A stretch of 64,000 nt of DNA from Deltaproteobacteria bacterium. Lineage in GTDB: Bacteria; Myxococcota; JACRCW01. Of this stretch, positions 24,867 to 33,428 are shown piece after piece. A program made the translations under genes and the position numbers. The stretch covers positions 44,104 to 108,103 of the forward strand of contig JACRCW010000042.1 in NCBI GenBank assembly GCA_016218805.1. Direction: 5' to 3'. Position 1 is the stretch's first letter. The number at the start of each line of letters is the position of its first letter. Under the pieces are notes generated by a model. That model was not told the DNA's origin. It did no database searches and saw only the letters and a program-made list of their open reading frames with translations.

Positions 24867-26279
24867 ATGCCGCTGTTCCTGGAGGGTCGGTGGGTTGAGG
24901 GTGCCACCGAGCAGGTCATCCGCAGCCCGCACGACGGTGCCGAGGTGGGGCGGGCGGGATTCGCGTCTGGCGCGCAGGTGGACCGGGCCATCGCGTTCGC
25001 GCACCAGCGTGCCGCCGACGTGGCGAGGGTCCCGCTGTACCGGCGCGCCGACGTACTGGGGAGGGTGGCGGACCTGCTGAAAGCGCGCCTGGAAGACGTG
25101 GCGCGGACCATCTGCGGTGAGGCGGGCAAGCCCATGGCGCTGGCGCGCGCGGAGGCGCAGCGCGGCGTGGAGACGTTCCAGTGCGCGGAAGCGGAGGCGC
25201 GGCGCATGGACGGCGAGGCGCTGCCGCTGGACACGCTCCCGCGCGGCGAGGGCCGTTTTGGCGTGGTGCGGCGGTTCCCCGTGGGGCCGGTGGCGGCGGT
25301 GAGCCCGTTCAACTTCCCGCTCAACCTGGTGGCCCACAAGGTGGCGCCGGCCATGGCTGCGGGGTGCCCGGTGGTGCTCAAACCCGCCAGCCAGACGCCG
25401 CTGACGGCGTACCTGCTGGCGCACCTGTGCGAGGAGGCGGGTCTGGTGGAGGGTGGGCTGCAGGTGGTGCCGGCTGGCCGCAGGGATGCGGACCTGCTGG
25501 TGACGGATGACCGGGTGCGCCTGCTGTCGTTCACGGGCAGCCCGGCGGTGGGCTGGGACATGAAGGCGCGGGCGGGCCGCAAGAAGGTGGTGCTGGAGCT
25601 GGGCGGGAACGCGGGTGTGATCCTGCTGCCGGATGCGGACGTCACCGCGGCGCTGCCGGCGCTGGCGGCGGGGGCGTTCGCGTATGCGGGGCAGGTGTGC
25701 ATCAGCGTGCAGCGCATCCTGGTTCCGGACGGGAAACGGCAGGAGTTTGCGGAGGCGTTTGGCGCGCACGTGCAGGCGTCCGTGAAGACCGGGGACCCCG
25801 CGCGCGACGACGTGCTCAACGGCCCGCTCATTGACGAGCCCAACGCGCGCCGTGTGCTGGAGTGGATTGCCGAGGCGCGCGCCGCCGGTGCGCGCGTGGT
25901 GACGGGCGGCGAGCGCGCGGGCAACGCGGTGACCCCGGCGGTGTTGGCGGACGTGCCCCCGGACGCGCGCGCGTACGCGGAGGAGGCGTTTGGGCCGTTG
26001 GTGTGCGTGGAGGGTTACGCGTCGGTCGACGACGCGGCAGCGCGCCTGAACCGCGGGCGGTTCGGCCTGCAGGCGGGGGTGTACACCAACGACCTCAAGG
26101 CGCTGTGGCGGCTGTACGACCGGCTGGAAGTGGGTGGGGTGATCCACAACGACGTGCCCACCTTCCGGGTGGACCAGATGCCGTACGGCGGTGTGAAGGA
26201 CAGCGGCCTAGGGCGGGAGGGCATCCGCTACGCGTTGGAGGACCTGACGGAGCGCCGCCTGCTGGTCCTGCGCCCGTGA
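24867..26279 (+). CDS. NAD(P)-dependent aldehyde dehydrogenase
   Basis: The 470-residue protein has the aldehyde dehydrogenase landmarks: SPFNFPLNLVAHKVAPAMAAG for cofactor binding, SFTGSPAVGWDM, the general base Glu near residue 243 (LELGGNAG) and the catalytic Cys near 278 (GQVCISVQR). The C-terminal VDQMPYGGVKDSGLGREG is also typical. It oxidises an aldehyde to an acid; the substrate cannot be read from sequence. The FNFPLNLVAHK form recalls lactaldehyde- and glyceraldehyde-type enzymes (tentative). GGAGGA lies 5 nt before ATG 24867. A double-hairpin repeat follows the stop. Confidence 0.92.
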   Translation: MPLFLEGRWVEGATEQVIRSPHDGAEVGRAGFASGAQVDRAIAFAHQRAADVARVPLYRRADVLGRVADLLKARLEDVARTICGEAGKPMALARAEAQRGVETFQCAEAEARRMDGEALPLDTLPRGEGRFGVVRRFPVGPVAAVSPFNFPLNLVAHKVAPAMAAGCPVVLKPASQTPLTAYLLAHLCEEAGLVEGGLQVVPAGRRDADLLVTDDRVRLLSFTGSPAVGWDMKARAGRKKVVLELGGNAGVILLPDADVTAALPALAAGAFAYAGQVCISVQRILVPDGKRQEFAEAFGAHVQASVKTGDPARDDVLNGPLIDEPNARRVLEWIAEARAAGARVVTGGERAGNAVTPAVLADVPPDARAYAEEAFGPLVCVEGYASVDDAAARLNRGRFGLQAGVYTNDLKALWRLYDRLEVGGVIHNDVPTFRVDQMPYGGVKDSGLGREGIRYALEDLTERRLLVLRP

Positions 26280-26291
26280 CCGCGCGTCCTG

Positions 26292-26349
26292 CCTCCCCCC
26301 GCTTGCGGGGGGAGGTCGGGCGACGCGCAGCGTCGCCCGGGTGGGGGGG
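26292..26349. repeat. REP-like double-hairpin intergenic element, copy 1
   Basis: Hairpin 1 is a perfect 10-bp stem around a CTTG loop (26292-26301 with 26306-26315). Hairpin 2 is a perfect 9-bp stem around CGCAG (26317-26325 with 26331-26339). A GGTGGGGGGG tail follows. The same order (C-run, CTTG, G-run, arms around GCGCAGCG, G-rich tail) appears near 63863-63931, so both are copies of one interspersed family. It starts 12 bp after the aldehyde dehydrogenase stop and could also act as a terminator. Confidence 0.75.
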
Positions 26350-26443
26350 CATTTGCCCCGCGCCCGAGCTGACAGGTGCTGACGGGTGCCGCGCGCCCGT
26401 GCCCCTTGCACCCCGTGCACCCGGGCACTAGTTGCCGCGCGCC

Positions 26444-27484
26444 ATGACGACCCTGCGCCGGCTGCTCGCGCTCGCCGGACTCCTTGCGACGATGGCGTGC
26501 CAGAACGCGGAGGACCGCGCGGCCAAGGAGCGTGTGTTCTCTCCGCCGCCGCCGGACCCGTTCATCCAGAAAGCCAAAGAGAAGTTGGAGGCGGCGCGCA
26601 TCGCCACGGACGACGCGGTGCGCCTGCGCGCGTTTTCGCAGCTGTTCCCGGAGGTGGCGGCGCGGGCGCGCGCCGGGCGCTTTGACGTACAGGGCAGCAT
26701 GGCGCTGGGGCGGGGCGCGCAGACGGTGACCGTCAATGAGACCGGGCACATCCGCTTCAACACGCACGGTGACATGGACGTGGAGCTGCGCACCGGACCC
26801 ACCGAGGCCACGCAGCTCATCTTCTGCAATGACGTCATCTACCTGCGCAACCGCGCGGGCTCCTGGCGCGCCAGCCGGGATCCCACGGACGAGCGGCACT
26901 ACTGGGCGGACAACGCGTACTCCTCCCTGCGGTCCATCACGGAGATGTTCAACCCGGCCATGAGCCTGGCGGTGAAGGGGAAGGACCAGGTGGACGGGCG
27001 CACCGGCACGCTGCTGGAGGTGACCTTCAAGGGGGCACCGCGTGACCCGGGCCTGCTGGCGGCTGCGGCGGACGGGGGACCCCCGCCCGGGACGCGCCTC
27101 CCGGACGGCGGGGTGCTCCACCAGGCGGCGCAGGACCGCCGCCGCGCCATGAAGGGCGGCGAGCCGCAGTCCATCACCGGCACGGTGGTCTGGGATGACG
27201 AGGCGGGCGTGCCGCTCAAGGTGGAACTGGAGGCGGTGATGAAGCTGCCCGGGCGCCGGACCACGGATGCCAACTTCATGACGCTGAAGACCAGTTCCAC
27301 GCTCACCCACGTGGGCAAGGATGAGGACATTGAGCCGCCCAAGGAAGCGGTGGAGGAGATTGTGCGCCGCCGCGTCCCGGTGAACCCGCTGGAGTTCCTG
27401 GATGCGGGCGCGGGCGGCAAGGGCAAGAAGGCGCCCGTCGTCGCCACGCCGCCGCCTGAGGAAGAGGAAGCGGAGTCACCATGA
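26444..27484 (+). CDS. Hypothetical lipoprotein
   Basis: The 346-residue product has a signal peptide ending in A-T-M-A-C near residue 19, an acceptable but non-standard lipobox. The mature region begins with a charged and Pro-rich segment. A central part rich in short beta-strands (about 80-300) resembles envelope proteins such as the LolA/LolB-like fold, but only loosely. The tail is Lys/Pro/Glu-rich. No family is named. Its stop overlaps the proB ATG (ATGA), so it is the first gene of the proBA-rsfS cluster. ATG 26444 is preferred over an upstream TTG at 26432. Confidence 0.75.
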   Translation: MTTLRRLLALAGLLATMACQNAEDRAAKERVFSPPPPDPFIQKAKEKLEAARIATDDAVRLRAFSQLFPEVAARARAGRFDVQGSMALGRGAQTVTVNETGHIRFNTHGDMDVELRTGPTEATQLIFCNDVIYLRNRAGSWRASRDPTDERHYWADNAYSSLRSITEMFNPAMSLAVKGKDQVDGRTGTLLEVTFKGAPRDPGLLAAAADGGPPPGTRLPDGGVLHQAAQDRRRAMKGGEPQSITGTVVWDDEAGVPLKVELEAVMKLPGRRTTDANFMTLKTSSTLTHVGKDEDIEPPKEAVEEIVRRRVPVNPLEFLDAGAGGKGKKAPVVATPPPEEEEAESP

Positions 27485-28623
27485 CGTCCACCGACCCCTC
27501 CGCGTGGAGGCAGCGGCTCCCGGGGTCGCGCCGGATCGTGGTGAAGGTGGGCAGCACGCTGTTGACCACCGCGGACCGCAGCGGCGTGGACGGGCGCATG
27601 TTGCTGTCGCTGGTGACGCAGCTGGCGGCGCAGCGGGACGCGGGGCGGCAGGTGCTGCTGGTGAGCTCCGGCGCGGTGGCGCTGGGCCTGGGCCCCATGG
27701 GGCTGACGGAGCGGCCGTCAGACCTGGCCAGCATGCAGGCGTGCGCGGCGTGCGGGCAGGTGCGGCTGATGCATCACTACGCGGAGGCGTTTGGGACCTG
27801 CCGCGTGGCCGTGGGGCAGGTGCTGCTCACGCACGCGGATCTGGCGGACCGGCGCCGCTACCTCAACGCGCGCCGCACCATTGCCGCCATGCTGGACCGG
27901 GGTGTCCTGCCCATCTTCAACGAAAACGACACGGTGGCCTCCGACGAGATCAAGCTGGGCGACAACGACACGCTGGGGGCCGAGGTGGTGGGCCTGTCCG
28001 ACTCCGACGGCCTCATCCTGCTGACCGACCGCGACGGGCTGTTCACCAAGGACCCGCGGAGCAACCCGGATGCGGTGCGCGTGCCGTTTGTCTCGGAGGT
28101 CACGGACGAGGTGCGCGCGATGGCGGGCGGCACCGCCGGGCTGGGCACGGGCGGGATGGGCACCAAGGTCAGCGCGGCCCACCTGGCCGGCCAGTCCGGG
28201 GCATGGACGGTGGTGGCACCGGGGCGCGGCACGGACGTGCTGGCGCGCGTGATGGCGGGTGCGGACGTGGGCACGCTGTTCGCCGCGTCCGAGGACAAAC
28301 AGCCCGCGCGCAAGCGCTGGATTGGCGGGACGCTGCGGCCCCAGGGCGTGCTGGTGGTGGATGCGGGTGCGGAACGGGCGCTCCAGCGCGGCGGGTCCAG
28401 CCTGCTGCCGGCGGGGATCCGCGCCGTGGAAGGGCAGTTTGAGAGCGGGGAGCCGGTTGAAATCCGGGGGCCGGATGGTACGAGGCTCGCCCGCGGCCTG
28501 TCCGCGTACGGAAGCGAGGAGATCCAGCGCATTGCCGGCAAGAAGACCCACGAGATCCAGGCCATCCTCGGCTACAAGTACGCCGACGAAGTGATCCACC
28601 GCGACGACATGGTCCTGGGCTGA
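27481..28623 (+). CDS. proB: Glutamate 5-kinase with PUA domain
   Basis: The 380-residue protein has an amino-acid kinase domain (RRIVVKVGSTLL, LVSSGAVALG, FNENDTVASDEIKLGDND, GTGGMGTKVSAA) and a C-terminal PUA domain (about 290-375). It phosphorylates glutamate, the first step of proline synthesis. ATG 27481 overlaps the stop of the upstream lipoprotein gene; proA starts 16 nt downstream. The length matches the long ProB class. Confidence 0.96.
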   Translation: MTSTDPSAWRQRLPGSRRIVVKVGSTLLTTADRSGVDGRMLLSLVTQLAAQRDAGRQVLLVSSGAVALGLGPMGLTERPSDLASMQACAACGQVRLMHHYAEAFGTCRVAVGQVLLTHADLADRRRYLNARRTIAAMLDRGVLPIFNENDTVASDEIKLGDNDTLGAEVVGLSDSDGLILLTDRDGLFTKDPRSNPDAVRVPFVSEVTDEVRAMAGGTAGLGTGGMGTKVSAAHLAGQSGAWTVVAPGRGTDVLARVMAGADVGTLFAASEDKQPARKRWIGGTLRPQGVLVVDAGAERALQRGGSSLLPAGIRAVEGQFESGEPVEIRGPDGTRLARGLSAYGSEEIQRIAGKKTHEIQAILGYKYADEVIHRDDMVLG

Positions 28624-28639
28624 CGGCACACTGCTTCCC

Positions 28640-29941
28640 ATGTCCCCTTCCCCCGCCCCCCGCCCCGCCCATGACGTCGCCGCCGAGTTGTGCCGGCGGG
28701 CGCGCGCGGCGGCGCGGGCGCTCAACGCGGCGTCCACGGCGGACAAGGACCGCGCGCTGCATGCCACCGCGCGCCTGCTGCGCGAACGGACCGACACGCT
28801 GGCGGAGCAGTCCCGCCGTGACGTGGAGGCCGCCACGGCCGCCGGGCTCAAGGGCGCGCTGCTTGACCGGCTCAAGCTGGACGGAGCGCGCGTGGAGGCG
28901 CTGGCCCGGGCGGTGCTGGAGGTTGCCGCGCTGCCGGACCCCGTGGGCCGCCTGGAGGACGTCACCCCGCGCCCGTCCGGCATCCAGGCGGGGCGGATGC
29001 GCGTGCCGCTGGGCGTCATCCTGATGGTCTACGAAGCGCGCCCCAACGTGACGGTGGAGGCCGCCGCGCTGGCGCTCAAGAGCGGCAACGCGGTGCTGCT
29101 GCGCGGTGGCAAGGAGGCGCTCAACGCCAACCGCGCGCTCAGCGCGCTGTTCGCGGAGGCGCTGCGGGAGGCGGGGCTGCCCGCGGAGGCGGCCCAGCTG
29201 GTGGAGGACCCGGACCGCAGCGTGCTGGAGGCGCTGCTGCCGCGCCGCGGGGACATTGAGCTGTGCATCCCGCGCGGTGGCGTGGACCTCATCCGCAAGG
29301 TGGCCGCGGAAGCGCGCATGCCGGTGGTGGAGCACTTCCAGGGCATCTGCCACGTCTACGTGGACGACGCGGCGGACCTGGGCATGGCGCTGGACGTGGT
29401 GCGCAACGGCAAGGTGCAGCGTCCCGGCGTATGCAACGCCACCGAATGCGTGCTGGTGCACAGCGCCGTGGCCGCGCGCTTCCTCCCGCTGCTGCATGAC
29501 GAGCTGTCCCGCGCCAACGTGGAGCTGCGCGGCTGCGCGGAATCCCGCCGCCACGTCCCGGCCATGAAGGCTGCCACCGAGCAGGACTGGGACACGGAGT
29601 TCCTGGACCTGGTGCTGGCGGTGAAGGTCGTGGACGGCGTGGACGCCGCGCTGGAGTTCATTGCGCGGCATGGCAGCCGCCACTCGGAGAGCATCATCAC
29701 CATGCGGCATGACCGCGCCATGCGCTTTCTGCGCGAGGTGGACGCCTCCTGCGTCCTGGTGAACGCGTCCACCCGTTTCAATGACGGTGGCGAGCTGGGG
29801 CTGGGCGCCGAGATGGGCATCAGCACCACCAAGTTGCACGCTTACGGCCCCATGGGCCTGGAAGAACTGACCGCTCGGAAATGGGTGGTGCTGGGCCACG
29901 GCGAGTGCCGCGGCGAACAGCCCCGCCGCCGCGCGAACTAA
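28640..29941 (+). CDS. proA: Gamma-glutamyl phosphate reductase
   Basis: The 433-residue NADPH-dependent reductase has the catalytic Cys in QRPGVCNATEC and the conserved YEARPNVTVEAAALALKSGN region, as well as RFNDGGELGLGAEMGIST. It reduces gamma-glutamyl phosphate to the semialdehyde, following ProB. The N-terminus carries about 12 extra residues rich in Pro and Ala, so a slightly later start is possible. rsfS begins 7 nt after the stop. Confidence 0.96.
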   Translation: MSPSPAPRPAHDVAAELCRRARAAARALNAASTADKDRALHATARLLRERTDTLAEQSRRDVEAATAAGLKGALLDRLKLDGARVEALARAVLEVAALPDPVGRLEDVTPRPSGIQAGRMRVPLGVILMVYEARPNVTVEAAALALKSGNAVLLRGGKEALNANRALSALFAEALREAGLPAEAAQLVEDPDRSVLEALLPRRGDIELCIPRGGVDLIRKVAAEARMPVVEHFQGICHVYVDDAADLGMALDVVRNGKVQRPGVCNATECVLVHSAVAARFLPLLHDELSRANVELRGCAESRRHVPAMKAATEQDWDTEFLDLVLAVKVVDGVDAALEFIARHGSRHSESIITMRHDRAMRFLREVDASCVLVNASTRFNDGGELGLGAEMGISTTKLHAYGPMGLEELTARKWVVLGHGECRGEQPRRRAN

Positions 29942-29948
29942 GGAGACC

Positions 29949-30497
29949 ATGTCCCCGCAGGCCACGTCCGGGACGGCCGGACCCTCATCCAAGAAGAAAG
30001 CCACCGCTCGCAAGTCCACGTCCACCCGCGCCAAGGGCGACCCAGCGCTGGAGCTGGCCAACCGCGTGGCCGAACTGATGCTGGAGAAGAAGGCGGCGGA
30101 CGTCGCCATCCTGGCGGTGGGATCGCTGACCAGCTTTGCGGACTACTTTGTGCTGGGCAGTTGCCAGGCGGACCGGCAGGTGCAGGCGCTGGGCCGGCAC
30201 CTGGCGGAGACGCTCAAGAAGGAGGGGCACCCGGCGCTCTCCACGGAAGGCGAGCAGCAGAGCCACTGGGTGCTGATGGACTTCGGCGGCGTGGTGGCGC
30301 ACGTCTTCTACGAGCCCGCGCGCGAGTACTACGACCTGGACGGCCTGTGGGCCGACGCGCCGCGCGTCTCCGTGGAGGACACCGAGGCGGAGAAGAAGGC
30401 GGCCGCCCGCAAGAAGGCCGCGTCCGACGACCCGGCCGCACCGGCCGCCAAGCCGCGCGCCCGCCGTGCCCGTTCCACGGACGACGCCGACGCCTGA
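29949..30497 (+). CDS. rsfS: Ribosomal silencing factor RsfS
   Basis: The 182-residue protein has the RsfS core at about 30-140 (DVAILAVGSLTSFADYFVLGS, DRQVQALGRHLAETL, VVAHVFYEPAREYYDLDGLW). RsfS binds ribosomal protein L14 and blocks subunit joining in slow growth. Unusual are the Ser/Lys-rich N-terminal extension (about 30 residues) and the Ala/Lys/Arg-rich tail (about 40 residues). rsfS often follows nadD; here it follows proA. Start ATG 29949 has AAGGAG upstream. Confidence 0.93.
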   Translation: MSPQATSGTAGPSSKKKATARKSTSTRAKGDPALELANRVAELMLEKKAADVAILAVGSLTSFADYFVLGSCQADRQVQALGRHLAETLKKEGHPALSTEGEQQSHWVLMDFGGVVAHVFYEPAREYYDLDGLWADAPRVSVEDTEAEKKAAARKKAASDDPAAPAAKPRARRARSTDDADA

Positions 30498-30504
30498 GGG
30501 CGCC

Positions 30505-31587
30505 GTGACGGTGAGCCGCGACGAGGCGCCCGCGCGCGCCTGGGACCTGCTCCGCAACCAGGCGCTGGTGTGCCTGGACCGGCCGGCCGCCGCCGTCCTC
30601 CCTGACGACGTGCTGGACCGCCTGGCCACGGCGCTGGACCGGCTCCGGCAGCCGCTGCTGCGCGGCACGCCCGGCGGACCCTACCTGGATGAACCGCTGG
30701 CCCAGGCCGCCTACGCCGTCGGGCTGGCCCCGCGCACCACGGCGGCGGTCCTCCACGAACTCCCCGGCGGCGCGCCCGCCCGCGTGCTGGACGTGGGCGC
30801 GGGGCTGGGTGCGGCGGCGCTGGCGGCGGTGTTGCGCGGGGCCCGGCGGGTGACCCTCATTGACCAGGACGGAGCCGCGCTGGAGCGCGCGCGTGACGTG
30901 CTCACGGCGGCCGGCGCGGAGCGCGTGGACCTCCGCCGCACCACGCTGGCGCAACCCCCCGGTGACGTGGGCACGTTTGACCTGGTGCTCGCCGGGTTCT
31001 CCCTGGTGGAGGCGTCCGCCGACGATCCGGCGCGGGCGGGCGCCCTGTTGGGGTGGATGGCGGACCGCGTGGCTCCGGGCGGGTGGTTGCTTGTGGTGGA
31101 CAGCGCGCAGAAGTCCCGCGCCCGCCTGCTCAATGGCCTGCGCGAAACGCTGCTTGCCGCGAGCCTGCACCTGTGGGGCCCCTGCCCCCACGCCCTGCCC
31201 TGCCCCGCGCTGGTTCGGGAGCGGGACTTCTGCCACGCAGCGCGGCGCTGGGAGCTGCCGGCGGACTTTGCGCGCCTGGGTGAGTTGGCCGGCGTGCACC
31301 GCACGCGCCTGAGCTACGCCTTCCTCCTGGCCGGGCGGGACCCGCCACCCTCCACAGCACCGTCGCTGCGGGTGATCGGTGACGTGCAGCGGGAGAAGGG
31401 CCGCGCGCGCGTCATGGTGTGCTCAGCGGGCCCGGCGCGCGAACTGGTGGCCCTGGCGCGCCACCGTGACGCCCACGCCGCACTGGAGGCGCTGCAGCGG
31501 GGGGACGCCGTGGACGTGGAGGTTCCACCGGACGCCGGCGCCCTGCTCCGCGTGGAGACCGCGGTGCACGCGCGGGGCGCGCCGTGA
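30505..31587 (+). CDS. Rsm22/METTL17-type ribosome-associated methyltransferase-like protein
   Basis: The 360-residue protein has a SAM-binding region (VLDVGAGLGAAALAAVLRG, DLVLAGFSLVEA) and the Rsm22 Cys cluster: CPHALPC, then DFC ten residues later, then a distal Cys in VMVCSAG. In mitochondrial METTL17/Rsm22 the equivalent Cys residues hold a [4Fe-4S] cluster and the protein helps assemble the small ribosomal subunit; a similar role here is inference. GTG 30505 is chosen because GAGGG ends 4 nt before it; an earlier GTG at 30466 lies inside rsfS. Its GTGA stop overlaps the next gene. Confidence 0.85.
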   Translation: MTVSRDEAPARAWDLLRNQALVCLDRPAAAVLPDDVLDRLATALDRLRQPLLRGTPGGPYLDEPLAQAAYAVGLAPRTTAAVLHELPGGAPARVLDVGAGLGAAALAAVLRGARRVTLIDQDGAALERARDVLTAAGAERVDLRRTTLAQPPGDVGTFDLVLAGFSLVEASADDPARAGALLGWMADRVAPGGWLLVVDSAQKSRARLLNGLRETLLAASLHLWGPCPHALPCPALVRERDFCHAARRWELPADFARLGELAGVHRTRLSYAFLLAGRDPPPSTAPSLRVIGDVQREKGRARVMVCSAGPARELVALARHRDAHAALEALQRGDAVDVEVPPDAGALLRVETAVHARGAP

Positions 31588-32351
31588 GCCGCCGCCTCCC
31601 GGTCATTCCCCCGGGGCGGCCGGCGCCCCTGACCGGGGCGTTTGTCCCGCGGGAACTGCCGCCGCGCCCCGGCCGCCTTGAGCAGCAGCTGGCCGCCCTG
31701 TGGACGCCCCGCATCCGCGCGCGGCTGCTGCAACCGCGCCACTGGGGGGACGCGCTGCACCTGCGCCGTCACTATGACCTGCAGGAGCTGCATCCCAATG
31801 AGCTGATGCTGGACTACCGCACCGGCAAGCTGCCGGACTGCGAGGCGTGCGTGAACGTCTGCTGCACGGGCGCGCACCGCGTTGTGCTGCTGCGGCTGGT
31901 GGACGTGGCGGCGCTGGTGGACGCGGGGCTGGAGGAGTTCCTCACGCTGGACAAGCCGGTGTTCCCGGCGGAGGAAACCGCCGCCAACCCGGCACTGGGG
32001 GACCTGGTGCGCAGCGAGGCCTGGCGCCGCATGCCGGTGCTCAGGCAGGACGCCACGCGCACGTGCACGCTGCTGCGCGAGGACAACCGCTGCGGCGCCT
32101 GGCCCGCCTGGCCGCTGTCCTGCGCCCGTTTCCCCTACAGCCTGGACATCCTGCACATGCGGGTGTTCTTTGCGCGGTCCTGCGGCAGCGTGCAGCAGGC
32201 CCCCACCCGCGAAGGCCGCCGCCGCGAAGCCCGCCTGGTTGACGCCGTGGTGGACGCCTACAACCAGCGCACGCGTGACGCCGTGCTGCTCCGGGTGGCC
32301 CGGCCGGAGCTGGAAGCGCTGGGCCTGGCGCGGTTCATCCGCTGGGACTGA
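31584..32351 (+). CDS. YkgJ-type Cys-cluster (Zn/Fe-binding) protein
   Basis: The 255-residue protein carries the YkgJ-type metal-binding pattern: CEACVNVCC near residue 90, then single Cys residues in TRTCTLL, DNRCGAW, LSCARFPY and RSCGS. Members of this family bind zinc or iron; their function is poorly known. The GTG start overlaps the stop of the Rsm22-type gene (GTGA), so the two are translationally coupled and may act together on a metal-containing or ribosomal target (inference). Confidence 0.8.
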   Translation: MSRRLPVIPPGRPAPLTGAFVPRELPPRPGRLEQQLAALWTPRIRARLLQPRHWGDALHLRRHYDLQELHPNELMLDYRTGKLPDCEACVNVCCTGAHRVVLLRLVDVAALVDAGLEEFLTLDKPVFPAEETAANPALGDLVRSEAWRRMPVLRQDATRTCTLLREDNRCGAWPAWPLSCARFPYSLDILHMRVFFARSCGSVQQAPTREGRRREARLVDAVVDAYNQRTRDAVLLRVARPELEALGLARFIRWD

Positions 32352-32355
32352 CGCT

Positions 32356-32646
32356 TCACTGGAACACGTACTTGTTGCTGAAGCGCTTCTTCACCACGTG
32401 TTTGGCGCTGCGCGCTTCGCCCCAGACGGACAGGGGCACCTCCACCGTGATGCGCCCGGTGGCCGTCTCCACCTCCAGCATGTTCAAGGACTCCGGGCTC
32501 CCCGTGGACACCATGGGTATGGACTCCTTCCACACGCGCACCACCCGGCCTTCAAACCCCATCAGGAACGGGTCCGAATCCCTGAATATCAGCCCATACG
32601 CGCCCGCCAGGATCAGGGCCGTGATCAGCAATGCCTTCACCTTCAT
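32356..32646 (-). CDS. Small membrane-anchored protein
   Basis: The 96-residue product has a short basic N-terminus (MKVK), a hydrophobic segment (about 5-20) and a C-terminal domain with several predicted beta-strands ending KKRFSNKYVFQ. It is probably a signal-anchored protein facing the periplasm. No family is recognised. GGAAGGAG lies about 10 nt before ATG 32646. It ends 4 bp from the convergent YkgJ-type gene. Confidence 0.65.
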   Translation of the reverse strand: MKVKALLITALILAGAYGLIFRDSDPFLMGFEGRVVRVWKESIPMVSTGSPESLNMLEVETATGRITVEVPLSVWGEARSAKHVVKKRFSNKYVFQ

Positions 32647-32708
32647 CGCCCGTCCGCTCCTTCCTGCTCGTCCCCACCCATACCCTGTTGACCTCCCCGG
32701 CGGCTCAC

Positions 32709-33428
32709 CTACCCGCGGGCCAGCTGGCGCACCGCGGCGGTGAGCGTGGCGTCCACCTCGGCGGGGGATGGCGCGGTCCACCCCAGCGCCAGCATCCGGC
32801 CCGCCAGGTCCTCCCACGCGGGGGCCCCGGCGGAAAGCTCGGCGCCGCCAAGGCGGAACGCCACGTGCGCGGCATGGAGGAGGGGGCGAACCCCCGGCGG
32901 CCCGCCGTACAGCACATCCCCTTCCAACGGGTGACCGGCGTGCGCCAGGTGCGCGCGCACCTGGTGGGTGCGCCCCGTCGCCGGGCGTGCCGCCACCAGC
33001 GACCGCTCCGCGCCGGTCCGCACCGGCACCAGCAGCGTGCGGGCAGGTTTTCCGGCCGGGTCCGGCGCCTGCCGGGCGCGCGCGCCCCGGGGGGCGGTGA
33101 CGTCGTCACCCAGCGGGGCGTCCACCACCCGCGGCGTCTCCAGGCACCCGGCCACCAGCGCCAGATAGGACTTGCGGACCAGATGCCGCTCAAACTGTGC
33201 GTTCAGCTCGCGGTGCGCGTCCGCCGTCTCCGCCAGGACCAGCGCGCCGGAGGTGTCCCGGTCCAGGCGGTGGCACACCCGCGGCGGCATGATGCCCAGC
33301 TCGCGCGCCACCACCACCGGCACCGTGGGGCCCTCGGCGGGATTGCGCCCGGGCACCACCAGCATTCCCGGAGGCTTGTGGACAACCAGGATGCCGCCCT
33401 GCCGGAGGAGGACGGTCAGCGCGGTCAT
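32709..33428 (-). CDS. RluA/RluD-family pseudouridine synthase
   Basis: The 239-residue product has the family active site HRLDRDTSG with catalytic Asp (about residues 53-61), the LVVHKPPGMLVVP start and the ATGRTHQVRAHL motif. These enzymes convert uridine to pseudouridine in rRNA or tRNA; the target base cannot be told from sequence. It is shorter than RluD because the N-terminal S4 domain is absent. Its ATG overlaps the stop of the GltJ-like gene (ATGA on the minus strand), an unexpected partner. Confidence 0.88.
   Translation of the reverse strand: MTALTVLLRQGGILVVHKPPGMLVVPGRNPAEGPTVPVVVARELGIMPPRVCHRLDRDTSGALVLAETADAHRELNAQFERHLVRKSYLALVAGCLETPRVVDAPLGDDVTAPRGARARQAPDPAGKPARTLLVPVRTGAERSLVAARPATGRTHQVRAHLAHAGHPLEGDVLYGGPPGVRPLLHAAHVAFRLGGAELSAGAPAWEDLAGRMLALGWTAPSPAEVDATLTAAVRQLARG

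Noticed and set aside
28169..30109. A 646-residue minus-strand open frame over proB, proA and rsfS
   Set aside because: It is antisense to three clearly recognised genes and is low-complexity.
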